DNA from: Solirubrobacterales bacterium
GTDB lineage: Bacteria > Actinomycetota > Thermoleophilia > Solirubrobacterales > 70-9
DNA: 32,153 nucleotides
Direction of reading: 5' to 3'
Assembly (NCBI GenBank): GCA_020438445.1
Contig: JAGQUO010000016.1
Span: 1-32,153, forward strand
Position numbers and translations under genes: made by a program
Shown: one piece after another, positions 14,197 through 22,786 of the stretch
Numbering within the stretch: position 1 is the stretch's first letter
Layout: each line of letters begins with the position of its first letter
Notes under the pieces: model-generated
Seen by the model: the letters and a program-made list of their open reading frames with translations, nothing else
The model's database searches: none
What the model was told of the DNA's origin: nothing

Positions 14197-14654
14197 GCCG
14201 GCGACGGAGCGAGAGCGGCGATCCCGCGCGTGACGCATGGCTCTTGATGTCCGACATGGTCCTCGACGAGAGCCGGCGACATCGGGTCGAGGACGAGCTC
14301 GGCATGAGCTTCGGCCGCACCCGCGCGATCCGGAGGATCGCCGGCCAGCCGATGTCGATGGGCGAGCTCGCCGCGAAGTTGCGGATCGAGCGCCCGAACG
14401 CAACCGTCCTCGTCGACGATCTCGAGTCCCGCGGCCTCGTCCGCAGGCGCCCGCACCCCACCGACCGCAGGGCGAAGATCGTCGAGGCGACGGCGAAGGG
14501 CGCTCGGCTGGCTCGCCGTGCCGAGGAGATCCTCGCCACACCGCCGCCGGGCATCACCGGCCTGCCCGCCGCCGACCTCGAAGCGCTTCACCGAATCCTC
14601 TCCGGCGCCGCCGGAGACAGCGAGTCAGACGACGACCGAGGGGAGAGACCATGA
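14193..14654 (+). CDS. MarR-family transcriptional regulator
   Basis: 153 aa. A winged helix-turn-helix occupies about residues 45-100: MSMGELAAKLRIERPNATVL as helix-turn-helix, then LESRGLVRRRP and the wing HPTDRRAKIVEAT with the classic DxR motif. It probably binds the palindrome at 12717-12735 and represses the operon until a ligand, perhaps a substrate of the exporter, releases it. ATG 14193 overlaps the MFS stop and its own TGA overlaps the next ATG; both are ATGA overlaps. A short acidic tail ends the protein. Confidence 0.93.
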   Translation: MSRRRSESGDPARDAWLLMSDMVLDESRRHRVEDELGMSFGRTRAIRRIAGQPMSMGELAAKLRIERPNATVLVDDLESRGLVRRRPHPTDRRAKIVEATAKGARLARRAEEILATPPPGITGLPAADLEALHRILSGAAGDSESDDDRGERP

Positions 14655-15379
14655 CCGACGCAATCGCAGCCGGGCCGGGGGTGCCCACAGGACCGGACCA
14701 GTGGAGGAGGACGTCGCTGATCGCGGGGCTGCTCTTCATCGGCACCTTCGTGACATCGATCGCCGGGCTGCTGCTGTACGACCCGATCCTCAACGACACC
14801 GATTACGTCCTCGGCGGCGGCCTCGATTCGCAGATCTCGCTCGGGGCCCTGTTCGAGGTCTTCCTCGTGATCACCAACATCGGGACGGCGGTCGTGCTGT
14901 TCCCACTGCTCAAGCGCCAGAGCGAGGCCATGTCGCTCGGCTACGTCGCCAGCCGCGTGGTCGAGTCGACGATCATCGCGGTCGGCCTGATCAGCTTGAT
15001 GGCGCTCGTCACCCTGCGCGACGAGGCGGGCGGCGCGGATCCGGCCTCGTTGACCCTCGCCGGGCAGTCGCTGGTCGCGCTCCACGACTGGACCTTCCTG
15101 CTCGGGCCCGGTTTCTGCGTCGGCATCGGCAACGGGCTCATCCTCGGCTGGCTGATGTACCGCTCGGGGTTGATGCCGCCGAAGCTGGCCATGTTCGGGC
15201 TCGTCGGCGGGCCGCTGATCTTCCTCTCGTCGATCGCCATCCTCTTCGGCGCGTACGAGCAGACCGACGGGATTGCATTCCTGTTCTCGATCCCCGAGAT
15301 CGTCTGGGAGCTCTCGCTCGCGATCTACCTGACCTTCAGGGGGTTCAGGAGCGAGTCGCCGCTGCTCGCCGCAAGCTAG
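14651..15379 (+). CDS. DUF4386-type integral membrane protein
   Basis: 242 aa with six to seven predicted membrane spans, the first at about 23-43 (TSLIAGLLFIGTFVTSIAG). LYDPILNDTDY and a final SIPEIVWELSLAIYLTFRGF fit the DUF4386 family, whose function is not established. GGGAGAGA precedes ATG 14651, and the start overlaps the MarR stop (ATGA). Co-expression with the exporter suggests an accessory or detoxification role. Its TAG shares the palindrome CTAG with the stop of the convergent chromate transporter gene. Confidence 0.82.
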   Translation: MTDAIAAGPGVPTGPDQWRRTSLIAGLLFIGTFVTSIAGLLLYDPILNDTDYVLGGGLDSQISLGALFEVFLVITNIGTAVVLFPLLKRQSEAMSLGYVASRVVESTIIAVGLISLMALVTLRDEAGGADPASLTLAGQSLVALHDWTFLLGPGFCVGIGNGLILGWLMYRSGLMPPKLAMFGLVGGPLIFLSSIAILFGAYEQTDGIAFLFSIPEIVWELSLAIYLTFRGFRSESPLLAAS

Positions 15380-16545
15380 CCCGGCAGCTGCGCGCCGAGA
15401 AGCGCGGCGGCCGCACCGCCGGCACCCGCGGCAAGGAGCGTCCAGAGGACGCCGAGCCGAAGGACGAACAGGGCGCCGGCGGCGATGGCCAGGAATGCCC
15501 ACTGCCACGGCTCGCCGAGCGCCAGCGCGAGCGGCACCGCCGAACCGAGGATGGCGCCGATCGCCGCCGGCCCGGCGCCGTCGAGGAAGGCCCGCGGGCG
15601 GGGGTTGGTGCGGAGGCGGTCGAAGCGCTCGGCCCCGAGGGCGATGAACCAGAAGGACGGGGCGAAGGCGATGACCGAGGCGAGGATCGCGCCACCGAGG
15701 CCGGCCGCGGCGTAACCGACGACGGCGACGGTCTGGACGACCGGTCCCGGCGTCGCCTGCCCGAGCGCGACCGCGTTGAGGAAGTCACCGTCGGTCATCC
15801 ATCCGTAGCGGTCGACGGCGTCGGCCTGCATCAGCGGGATGATCACGAACCCGCCGCCGTAGGAGAGGGCGCCGACCTTGAAGGCGGTCCAGCAGAGCGC
15901 GGCCAGCCCGCCGGTGCCGGCGACCGCTACGAGGACCAGCGGAAGGGCGTCGAGTCGCGCGACCCGGGCGATGGCCGGGCGGCGGATCAGCAGCTCGACG
16001 ATCCCGCAGCCGAGCAGGACGACGACGAGCCACGGGCCGATGAGGATCGTGGCGAGCAGGCCGGCCAGCAGGTAGGCGAGCCACCGGCGCGCGGCCGCCC
16101 GGTCTCCCACCCGGGCCCGGCTCGCCGGCACCAGCGCGAGACCGGCCTGCACGGCGACCGCCGCGACGACCGCGCCCGCCCCCGCTCCGACGCCGAGCAC
16201 CCAATCCGGCGCCGACGTCGAGAGGAAGGCGGCGGCCAGGGCGATGATCAGGATCAGCCCGGGGACGATGAATGCGACTCCCCCGACGAGGGCGCCGGGG
16301 ATCCCGCGCAGCCGCCAGGCGCAGTAGATCGCGAGCTGGGTCGAGGCCGGGCCGGGCAGGAGGTTGGTCGCGGCGATCCCGTGCTCGAACTCCTCCTCGC
16401 TGATCCACCCCCTGCGATCGATGCAGAGCTCCCGCAGCAGGGCGATGTGGGCGGGCGGTCCTCCGAACCCGATGCACCCGAGCCGGCCCCACTCGCGAAG
16501 GATCTCCAGCAGTGGCGGATCGGCCGTCTCCCGGTGCGGGCTCAT
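15376..16545 (-). CDS. chrA: Chromate transporter, CHR (ChrA) family
   Basis: 389 aa, two homologous membrane halves as in long-chain ChrA. The N-terminal half has the CHR marks GRLGCIGFGGPPAHIALL and LLPGPASTQLAIY; the second half has FKVGALSYGGGFVIIPLMQ and ALGQATPGP. Family members export chromate driven by the proton gradient, but many chromosomal members are untested. ATG 16545 lies 55 nt after the SHOCT protein gene on the same strand, so the two may be co-transcribed. Its TAG overlaps the DUF4386 stop within CTAG. Confidence 0.92.
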   Translation of the reverse strand: MSPHRETADPPLLEILREWGRLGCIGFGGPPAHIALLRELCIDRRGWISEEEFEHGIAATNLLPGPASTQLAIYCAWRLRGIPGALVGGVAFIVPGLILIIALAAAFLSTSAPDWVLGVGAGAGAVVAAVAVQAGLALVPASRARVGDRAAARRWLAYLLAGLLATILIGPWLVVVLLGCGIVELLIRRPAIARVARLDALPLVLVAVAGTGGLAALCWTAFKVGALSYGGGFVIIPLMQADAVDRYGWMTDGDFLNAVALGQATPGPVVQTVAVVGYAAAGLGGAILASVIAFAPSFWFIALGAERFDRLRTNPRPRAFLDGAGPAAIGAILGSAVPLALALGEPWQWAFLAIAAGALFVLRLGVLWTLLAAGAGGAAAALLGAQLPG

Positions 16546-16600
16546 CGGCGGCCGATCCTAGTGCCGCATCACCGTCCCGGTGAATCCATTCTCCGGTGGA

Positions 16601-17233
16601 TCAGTCGCCGAGCACGTGGCGCTTCGCCGCGGCGAACTCGCCGTCGGTGAGAGCGCCGGCAGCGTGCAGGGCGGCGAGGCGCTCGAGGGTGTCGGCCAGG
16701 CCCTCCGCAGCGGCCGTCTCCTCGCTCGCCTCCTCGGTCGCCGGACCGTCGCTCGCCGGGGCGAAGGCGGCCGCGATGTCGGTGACCGATGCGAGGGAGT
16801 CGGCGGCCACCGGCTCGGGAACCGGCGCGACCCGGGCGGGGCGACGGCGCGCGAAATGGTCCGGGTCGAGCTCCTCGACGGCGGCACGGACCTTCGTGAC
16901 CGGGACCGGGACGCCGGGCTCGGTCACCTGGCGGATCACCTGCCGGTGCGAGTTCAGCTCCTCACGGGTCCGGCTCCAGTCGATCGCGATCCGGTAGCGG
17001 TTTCGCGGATCGATCGCGACGTGGAGCTGGTCGCCCACCGCCAGGCCCTCGTCGCCGTTGACGAGCCAGCGGTCGCTGACCTCGTAGGGCGCCGAGTCGC
17101 AGGGATCGATCCGGAGGACCATCGCCGCGTGGACGGGGCCGGTGCGCCCCTCGAGCGAGGGCATGTCGACGACCGTCGCGATCGCTCGCTCGCCGCGCTT
17201 GAGGACCTTCCGGTTGGAGAACGGGTTGAGCAT
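16601..17233 (-). CDS. SHOCT-domain protein 1 (MLNPF family)
   Basis: 210 aa, paralogous to the protein at 25067-25810. A shared N-terminal module (about 1-86) begins MLNPFSNRKVLKRG and contains PYEVSDRWLV, GDQLHVAIDP and IAIDW. A divergent Ala/Glu-rich middle follows, then a C-terminal SHOCT motif (about 183-209, LERLAALHAAGALTDGEF). SHOCT segments are short oligomerisation modules found at the ends of many proteins. No membrane span or catalytic motif is seen. ATG 17233 is chosen because both paralogues start MLNPF. Function unknown. Confidence 0.85.
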   Translation of the reverse strand: MLNPFSNRKVLKRGERAIATVVDMPSLEGRTGPVHAAMVLRIDPCDSAPYEVSDRWLVNGDEGLAVGDQLHVAIDPRNRYRIAIDWSRTREELNSHRQVIRQVTEPGVPVPVTKVRAAVEELDPDHFARRRPARVAPVPEPVAADSLASVTDIAAAFAPASDGPATEEASEETAAAEGLADTLERLAALHAAGALTDGEFAAAKRHVLGD

Positions 17234-17338
17234 CTGCTGCACCCTTCGGCCGGCGTCCGGCGGCGCTTTACCGGCGTCCAGCGATCGCGGCAGGATTCGT
17301 GCCCTCGCGCGCCCGGCGGCGTCTGCTACAGGTGTGCC

Positions 17339-17701
17339 ATGGAGATCAGACGGACGATGCCGGTGGTCCGCACCGAGGAGCCGGAACGGGCGCGGGACTT
17401 CTACGTCGGCTTCCTCGGCTTCCGCGTGGCGATGGAGGAGGACGGGCTGCTGATGCTGGCCTCGCCGACGACGCCGACGACGCAGCTGATCGTCGCCTGG
17501 CCGAGCCCGACCGCCATGGACCCCGAGGTGCTGGGAAACGACGTGTCGATCGAGGTCGCCGACGTGGACCGGGCATATGCCGAAGCCGAGTCGGAGGGCC
17601 TCGAGATCGTCCGCGAGCTGCGCGACGAGGCCTGGGGGATCCGCCGGTTCTTCGTCCGCGATCCGAGCGGCCGGACGATCAACGTCGCCATGCACCTCTA
17701 G
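17339..17701 (+). CDS. VOC (glyoxalase/bleomycin-resistance fold) protein
   Basis: 120 aa. One vicinal-oxygen-chelate unit set: VVRTEEPERARDFYVGFLGF at the start, the middle strand DVSIEVADVDRAYAEAE and the terminal FFVRDPSGRTINVAMH. The usual first metal His is not evident, so it may bind a ligand rather than catalyse. ATG 17339 is divergent from the SHOCT protein gene with 105 bp between. Its TAG is shared within CTAG with the stop of the convergent helicase gene. Confidence 0.87.
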   Translation: MEIRRTMPVVRTEEPERARDFYVGFLGFRVAMEEDGLLMLASPTTPTTQLIVAWPSPTAMDPEVLGNDVSIEVADVDRAYAEAESEGLEIVRELRDEAWGIRRFFVRDPSGRTINVAMHL

Positions 17702-20016
17702 CCGAGCATCCGCCGCATCAGCTCGATCGCCCCGCCCTTGTGGAGGTGGTCGTTGAGGTTGCCGCACTTCGGGCTCTGCACGCACGAGGGACAGCCCTCA
17801 GCGCACGGGCACTCGCCGACCAGCCGGGCGGCGTCGCCGACGAGCCGCTCGAACTCGTCGTAGCCGCGGCGGGAGATCCCGACCCCGCCGGGGTGGCCGT
17901 CGTAGATGAAGATCGTCGGCCGCCCGGTCTGCATGTGCACGTTCGTCGACAGGCCGCCGATGTCCCAGCGATCGCACATCGCGAGCAGCGGCAGCACCGC
18001 GATCTGGGTGTGCTCGGAGGCGTGGAGCGCGCCGAGCTGGACTTCCGAGGGGAACACGGCGGGACCGGCCAGCTCGTCGGGAAGGACGTACCAGAGGGCC
18101 TGGGTCGGATAGCTCTGCTCGGGAAGGTCGAGGGCGACGAAGTCGAAGGCCTCGTCGCCGTGCCCGTCGCCGATCCGCTTGCGCTGGAAGGCGATCACCT
18201 GCTCGCTGACCGAGACGGTCCCGAAGTGGAGCTCGACGCCGAGCGTCTCGCGCTTCGCCTCGATCCGCTCGATGTAGATCTCGGTCTCCTCCCGCGGCTG
18301 CGTGTACCAGTCGCCCCGGAACGGCTCGACGATCGCGCGCCGCTGGTCGAGGTCGAGCTCGCGGACCTCGTAGGAGCGGCCGAGGTGCAGGTAGACGGCG
18401 CCGGGATGGACGGTCGAGAACGCGCGCTCGGCCTCGACGGTTCCGAGGAGCTCGCCGCTTTCGGCGTCGACGACGGTCACCGCGTCGGCCGACGCCGATC
18501 GCAGGCTGACGCCGCCGGCCGGGTACTCGGAGCCGCGCGCCGCGAGCAACCCCGCCCTGCCGGCTCGCAGGTAGCCGTGGCGGACGAGCGTGTCGGCCCG
18601 CTCCCGCCAGCCCTCGCCGAGGATCTCGTCGTCGCCGGCCGCGCCGAGCGGCGCCTCGAACGCAGCCGCGAGCAGGTGCGCCGACTGGATCCGCTCGTTC
18701 CGGTGATCGAGGATCGCGGCTTCCACCGGCCGGGTCAGGAACTCGGTCGGATGCCGGCAGAAGAACTGGTCGAGCCCGTCGATCCCGGCGAGGTAGACCG
18801 CGAGACCGTCCCGGCGCCGACCCGCCCTCCCCCACATCTGCCGGAGACTCGCCACGGTGCCGGGGAAGCCGACGCAGATCGCGGCGTCGAGCTCGCCGAT
18901 GTCGATGCCGAGCTCGAGTGCGTTGGTGGCGACGACGGCGCGGAGCTCGCCCGCCGCCAGGCGGGCCTCGATCTCGCGCCGCTGCTGCGGCGTGTAGCCG
19001 GCCCGGTAGGGGGCGATCGCATCGGCGAGGTCGCGGCGGCCGCGCTCGACCAGCTGGTCCCGGGTGAACTTGTGGATCAGCTCGGCACCACGGCGGCTGC
19101 CGACGAAGCAGATCGTCCGGGTGCCCGCGAGCGTCAGGTCGCAGAGCATGTCGGCGGCCTCCGCGAGCGCCGAGCGGCGGGCGCCGGCCTCGCGGTCGGT
19201 CAATGGCGGGTTCCAGATCGCGATCCGGCGGCCGGCCCGCGGCGCCGCATCGGTGTCGACCGCATGGAAGGGGGTGCCCACGAGGCGCTCCGCGAGCTCG
19301 AGCGGGTTGGCGATCGTCGCCGAGGTGAGGATGAAGCGGGGATCGGAGCCGTAGCGCCCGGCGATCCGGCGCAGACGGCGCAGGACGTTGGCGACGTGGG
19401 AGCCGAAGACGCCCCGGTAGACGTGGGCCTCGTCGACGACGACGAAGCGGAGGTTCGCGAAGACGTCACCCCAGTTGCGGTGGTGGGGGATGACGCCGAC
19501 GTGGAGCATGTCCGGGTTGGTGAGGATCAGGTTCGACGACCGGCGGATCGCGGGCCGCTCCTCGCGCGGCGTGTCCCCGTCGTAGATCGCGGGCCGGAGC
19601 GCGCCGGGGGCGATCTCGGCGAGCTTGCGCGCCTGATCCTGGGCGAGGGCCTTCGTCGGATAGAGGTAGAGCGCCCTCGCCTTCGGGTCGCGGGCGATCG
19701 CGTCGAGGACCGGCATGTTGAAGGCGAGTGACTTCCCGGAGGCGGTGCCGCTCGTCACGATCACGTTCGCGGTCTCACTCGCCCGCAGCGCCTCGAGCTG
19801 GTGGGCGTAGAGGGTCGTGATGCCGGCGCGCTCGAGCGCCTCCCGCAGATCGGGGTGGAGCTGCACGGGCAGGGGCACCTCGCTCGCCTCCTGCTCGCGC
19901 TCGGCGCTCTCGGCGACCAGCCGCCCGTCGGCGCGCCCGGGATCGATCGCCGCCCGCCAGGCCTCATCGACGACCGACCCCCAGGGCAGGTCCGCGGTCT
20001 CCGCCGCGCCGCTCAA
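17698..20016 (-). CDS. DExH-box helicase with C-terminal four-Cys (DUF1998/MrfA-type) domain
   Basis: 772 aa. Motifs in order: Walker A G90-T-A-S-G-K-S96, D195-E-A-H198, TSAT(I), and motif VI (MWGRAGRRRDG). The C-terminus carries a zinc/iron-binding four-Cys cluster, C-P-C-A-E-G-C-P-S-C-V-Q-S-P-K-C, typical of the DUF1998 domain. This matches MrfA/Hrq1-like 3'-5' DNA helicases involved in mitomycin-type cross-link repair. TTG 20016 overlaps the FolP stop (TTGA) and is chosen as the start because no ATG or GTG is available between it and the conserved region; the frame remains open upstream inside folP. Confidence 0.9.
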   Translation of the reverse strand: MSGAAETADLPWGSVVDEAWRAAIDPGRADGRLVAESAEREQEASEVPLPVQLHPDLREALERAGITTLYAHQLEALRASETANVIVTSGTASGKSLAFNMPVLDAIARDPKARALYLYPTKALAQDQARKLAEIAPGALRPAIYDGDTPREERPAIRRSSNLILTNPDMLHVGVIPHHRNWGDVFANLRFVVVDEAHVYRGVFGSHVANVLRRLRRIAGRYGSDPRFILTSATIANPLELAERLVGTPFHAVDTDAAPRAGRRIAIWNPPLTDREAGARRSALAEAADMLCDLTLAGTRTICFVGSRRGAELIHKFTRDQLVERGRRDLADAIAPYRAGYTPQQRREIEARLAAGELRAVVATNALELGIDIGELDAAICVGFPGTVASLRQMWGRAGRRRDGLAVYLAGIDGLDQFFCRHPTEFLTRPVEAAILDHRNERIQSAHLLAAAFEAPLGAAGDDEILGEGWRERADTLVRHGYLRAGRAGLLAARGSEYPAGGVSLRSASADAVTVVDAESGELLGTVEAERAFSTVHPGAVYLHLGRSYEVRELDLDQRRAIVEPFRGDWYTQPREETEIYIERIEAKRETLGVELHFGTVSVSEQVIAFQRKRIGDGHGDEAFDFVALDLPEQSYPTQALWYVLPDELAGPAVFPSEVQLGALHASEHTQIAVLPLLAMCDRWDIGGLSTNVHMQTGRPTIFIYDGHPGGVGISRRGYDEFERLVGDAARLVGECPCAEGCPSCVQSPKCGNLNDHLHKGGAIELMRRMLG

Positions 20017-20861
20017 GTCCCGCCCGCCGCGGCGATCCGCGCCGCCATCCGGACCGCATCGAGCGACTCGGCGTCGTGGAGACGGTGGACCTGCGCTCCC
20101 GCCGCGGCGGCCAGCGCCGCGGCGGCCATCGTTCCCGGGCCGCGGCGCTCGGCGGGCAGCCGCCGCTCCCACGACCCGGCCAGGAGGGCCCCGATGAAGT
20201 CCTTCCGTGAGAGCGACACGTAGACCGGGCGGCCGAGCTGGTGGAGCTCATCGAGGCGGCGGAGAACCTCGACGTCGTCGGCGACCGTGAGGTCGAAGTC
20301 GAGGCCGGGATCGATCGCGATCGACTCCTCGCTGACGCCGAGGCCGACCGCGCGCTCGATCCGCTCCGAGAAGAACCCCTTGAGCCGGTCGACGACGTCC
20401 GCGTATCGCGGCGCGGGCCGGTCGACCCGCGGCGGCCCCTCGATGTGCATCAGCACGTAGCCGCAACCCGCCTCCGCGACCGCCTCCAGCATCGCGTCGG
20501 TGCCGCCGCCGATGTCGTTCACCGCCTCCGCACCGGCCGCGACGGCCGCGCCCGCCACCGCGGGATCGAACGTGTCGGCGCTGACCGGCACCCCGGCCCG
20601 CTCGCAGAGGCCGGCGACGGCGGGGAGGAGGCGCTCGATCTCGTCCGCCTGCTCGACCGGCGGGCCCGAGCGGGCGGCGACAGCGCCGACGTCCAGCATC
20701 TCGAATCCCCGGCCCACCAGCTCGAGGCCGTCGATCACCGCCTGCTCCGGGGTGCCGCTGCGCGCCCCCGGGTGCATCGAGTCGACGGTGACGTTGACGA
20801 TCCCCGCGCCGATCGGCTCGTCGAGGTCGAGTGTGCGTCCGGCGAGGCGCCAGGCGGGCAT
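20013..20861 (-). CDS. Dihydropteroate synthase-family protein, atypical (FolP-like)
   Basis: 282 aa TIM-barrel pterin-binding protein. Kept DHPS marks: GIVNVTVDS (canonical NVTPDS), AVNDIGGG, SRKDFIGAL and a late HRLHD. Altered marks: the ESTRPG loop reads VAARSGPPV, and the DPGIGFGK loop reads IDPGLDFDLT without the usual Lys. It may be a divergent DHPS or a FolP2-like paralogue with another role. It begins 3 nt after the cupin stop, and its TGA overlaps the helicase start. No other folate gene is visible nearby. Confidence 0.85.
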   Translation of the reverse strand: MPAWRLAGRTLDLDEPIGAGIVNVTVDSMHPGARSGTPEQAVIDGLELVGRGFEMLDVGAVAARSGPPVEQADEIERLLPAVAGLCERAGVPVSADTFDPAVAGAAVAAGAEAVNDIGGGTDAMLEAVAEAGCGYVLMHIEGPPRVDRPAPRYADVVDRLKGFFSERIERAVGLGVSEESIAIDPGLDFDLTVADDVEVLRRLDELHQLGRPVYVSLSRKDFIGALLAGSWERRLPAERRGPGTMAAAALAAAAGAQVHRLHDAESLDAVRMAARIAAAGGT

Positions 20862-20864
20862 CGC

Positions 20865-21275
20865 TCAGGCGAGCCGGAAGACGTCGTCGTAGTCGGCGAC
20901 GTCGAAGCCGGCCTCGTCACCGCGCCCGTCGGCGTGTGCCTGCAGCGAACCGAAGAGGCCCTCGAAGAACTCCCAGGTACGAAGCGGCGGGCGGACCTCC
21001 CACCGCACCCGCGCCGGCTCCTCGGGATGACCGCCGAAGTCGTGCGGCGTGCCTGCGGGGACGACCAGCACGTCGCCCTCGCGCAGGATCCGCTCCTCGC
21101 CCCCGACGCCGGCCCGAACGGCTCCCGAGATCACGGTGAACCGCTCCTCCTGCGCCGGATGGAAATGAGCCGGCGCCTGCGCCCCGCCGGCCGCGTAGGT
21201 GGTCTCCATGACGAGCACCTCGTCGTCCTCGGAGACGCGCTCGAGCGTCTGACCGGTGAAGGGGTTCTTGAGCAC
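20865..21275 (-). CDS. Small cupin-domain protein
   Basis: 136-aa single-domain cupin. Motif 1 is HFHPAQEERFTVISG, with His/His/Glu metal ligands, and motif 2 is GDVLVVPAGTPHDFGG. Such proteins are metal-binding enzymes or sensors with widely varying substrates. GTG 21275 is chosen since the protein then starts MLKNPFTGQTLERV, a common cupin N-terminus. It is the first gene of the cupin-FolP-helicase string and diverges from the DUF1772-like gene. Confidence 0.85.
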   Translation of the reverse strand: MLKNPFTGQTLERVSEDDEVLVMETTYAAGGAQAPAHFHPAQEERFTVISGAVRAGVGGEERILREGDVLVVPAGTPHDFGGHPEEPARVRWEVRPPLRTWEFFEGLFGSLQAHADGRGDEAGFDVADYDDVFRLA

Positions 21276-21359
21276 CCGGCAACTATCGCAGGGGTGATCG
21301 CATCCGCGCAGGACCGGTTTGCGGTTAACGTGCCCGTGGAGTCGGCAAAGGAGCCTCGG

Positions 21360-21833
21360 GTGTCGGTTGGGGAGTGGGCGCTGATCGCGAGCGTGGTGTT
21401 CGCCGGGCTGTGGTCGGGATTGCTGGCGATGGTGACCACGGTCCTGCATCCGATGATGAAGCCGATGGACGGATCGGACTTCGCACGGTTCCTCCGCGCC
21501 TTCCTGCCGACCGCACGTAAGGCGCCGTTCAACTTCATCGCCGTGATCGGGATGATCGTCGCGCCGCTCGTCGCGCTGTTCGCGCTCGACACCGGATCGG
21601 ACCCGTTCCTGCTGACGGCGGTCGGGCTTGCGTTCGTGCTGATCGGCCCACTGGCCGTCTCGAACCGGATGGCCGAGCCCCTCTACGACGAGATGCTCTC
21701 CTGGGATCCGGCCCGGCCTCCCGGCGGCTGGGAGGCCGGGCGGCGCCGGTACTTCACGATCAACTGGATCCGCGCCGGAGCCACCTGGTCGGCGTTCGGC
21801 CTCTTCCTGGCCGCCCTCGTCGACCGCGCGTGA
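21360..21833 (+). CDS. DUF1772-like membrane protein
   Basis: 157 aa with four predicted membrane spans, e.g. WALIASVVFAGLWSGLLAMV near the start and ATWSAFGLFLAALV at the end. Between them are HPMMKPMDGSDFARFLRAFLP, an R-K-A-P-F-N motif and N(R)MAEPLYDEM, suggestive of the anthrone-oxygenase/DUF1772 family. GTG 21360 is favoured because AAAGGAG lies 6 nt upstream; GTG 21339 is possible. Function unknown. Confidence 0.78.
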   Translation: MSVGEWALIASVVFAGLWSGLLAMVTTVLHPMMKPMDGSDFARFLRAFLPTARKAPFNFIAVIGMIVAPLVALFALDTGSDPFLLTAVGLAFVLIGPLAVSNRMAEPLYDEMLSWDPARPPGGWEAGRRRYFTINWIRAGATWSAFGLFLAALVDRA

Positions 21834-21846
21834 CGAAGTCGGTCAA

Positions 21847-21852
21847 TACGCT
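21847..21852 (+). promoter_or_regulatory. -10 box for the HAD gene (leaderless)
   Basis: TACGCT lies 6 nt before ATG 21859 with no Shine-Dalgarno. The same hexamer precedes the MntR-like gene by 7 nt. Confidence 0.5.
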
Positions 21853-21858
21853 CCTGGC

Positions 21859-22674
21859 ATGGCGCTCCGATGCCTCTACACGGACCTCGACGGGACCCTG
21901 CTGGGGAAGTTCGGGTCGTTGTTCGCCGATGCCGAGGGGAACTTCTCGCGGAATCAGGCGTTGATGCTCGAGGCGTGCGACCGCGCCGGCGTCGAGGTGG
22001 TCGTGATGTCGGGTCGGCGCGAGGCGCAGGTTCAGTCCGACTCGCGGCTGATGGGCCAGAGCTCCTACATCTACGAGGCCGGCTGCGGGATGGTCATCGA
22101 CCGCGAGCGGACGTTCCTGACCGGAGAGGAATGGGTGCCCGGCGAGAACGGGAGCCCCGCGGACCGGATCGTCGCGAGCGGCATCCCCGACCTGCTGTTC
22201 GAGCACTTCGGCGAGCGGCTCGAGTGGCACGCACCCTGGCACGAGGGCCGGGTGCTCTCGCTGCTGTTCCGCGGCAAGGTCGACGTCGCCGAGGCCAACG
22301 ACCTGATCTCGTCGCATTCCGCCGGAGCGGACCTGCGGTTCCTCGACAACGGCGCGATCGGCCGCCCGATGCCGGGTCTCGAGGTGACCCACGCCTACCA
22401 CCTCGTGCCGGGCGGGGCAAGCAAGGGGCGGGCCGTCGGCGCGCACATGCGGGCGCGCGGTTACGCGCGCGAGGAGTGCATCGCCGCCGGCGACTCGATC
22501 GAGGACCTCGGGGCGGCGGAGTACGTCGGCCGGTTCTTCTGCATGGCGAACGGCTACGAAAAGGATGCCGAGCTGCGCACTGCGATCGGCGCCTTCGACA
22601 ACGTCACGGTCACCGAGGGACGGATGGGCGACGGCGTCTACGAGGCCGTCGTCGCGACCCTCGCCCGGCGCTGA
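21859..22674 (+). CDS. HAD-superfamily phosphatase
   Basis: 271 aa. Motif I is D9-L-D11-G-T near the N-terminus (LYTDLDGTLLG), motif II is VVVMSGRRE, and the C-terminal motif is GASKGRAV, then AAGDSIEDL with its acidic pair. A type IIB (Cof-like) cap appears to lie between motifs II and III, as in sugar-phosphate phosphatases (sucrose-phosphate or mannosyl-3-phosphoglycerate phosphatase group). The exact sugar phosphate cannot be read. ATG 21859 follows TACGCT by 6 nt with no ribosome-binding site. Confidence 0.88.
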   Translation: MALRCLYTDLDGTLLGKFGSLFADAEGNFSRNQALMLEACDRAGVEVVVMSGRREAQVQSDSRLMGQSSYIYEAGCGMVIDRERTFLTGEEWVPGENGSPADRIVASGIPDLLFEHFGERLEWHAPWHEGRVLSLLFRGKVDVAEANDLISSHSAGADLRFLDNGAIGRPMPGLEVTHAYHLVPGGASKGRAVGAHMRARGYAREECIAAGDSIEDLGAAEYVGRFFCMANGYEKDAELRTAIGAFDNVTVTEGRMGDGVYEAVVATLARR

Positions 22675-22786
22675 GCCCCGCAATCGGCGAACCGGCATCG
22701 AGCCGTCCCGGTTCCGATACGCTCGGATACGGAGTGCGGATCCGGGACCCTGGGTCTGCGGGGAGAGCCAGGACAGGAGAGACTCA

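Noticed and set aside
12730-14541. Long antisense open frame under the MFS/MarR genes
   Set aside because: Arg/Asp-rich without domains; the sense frames match DHA2 and MarR families throughout.
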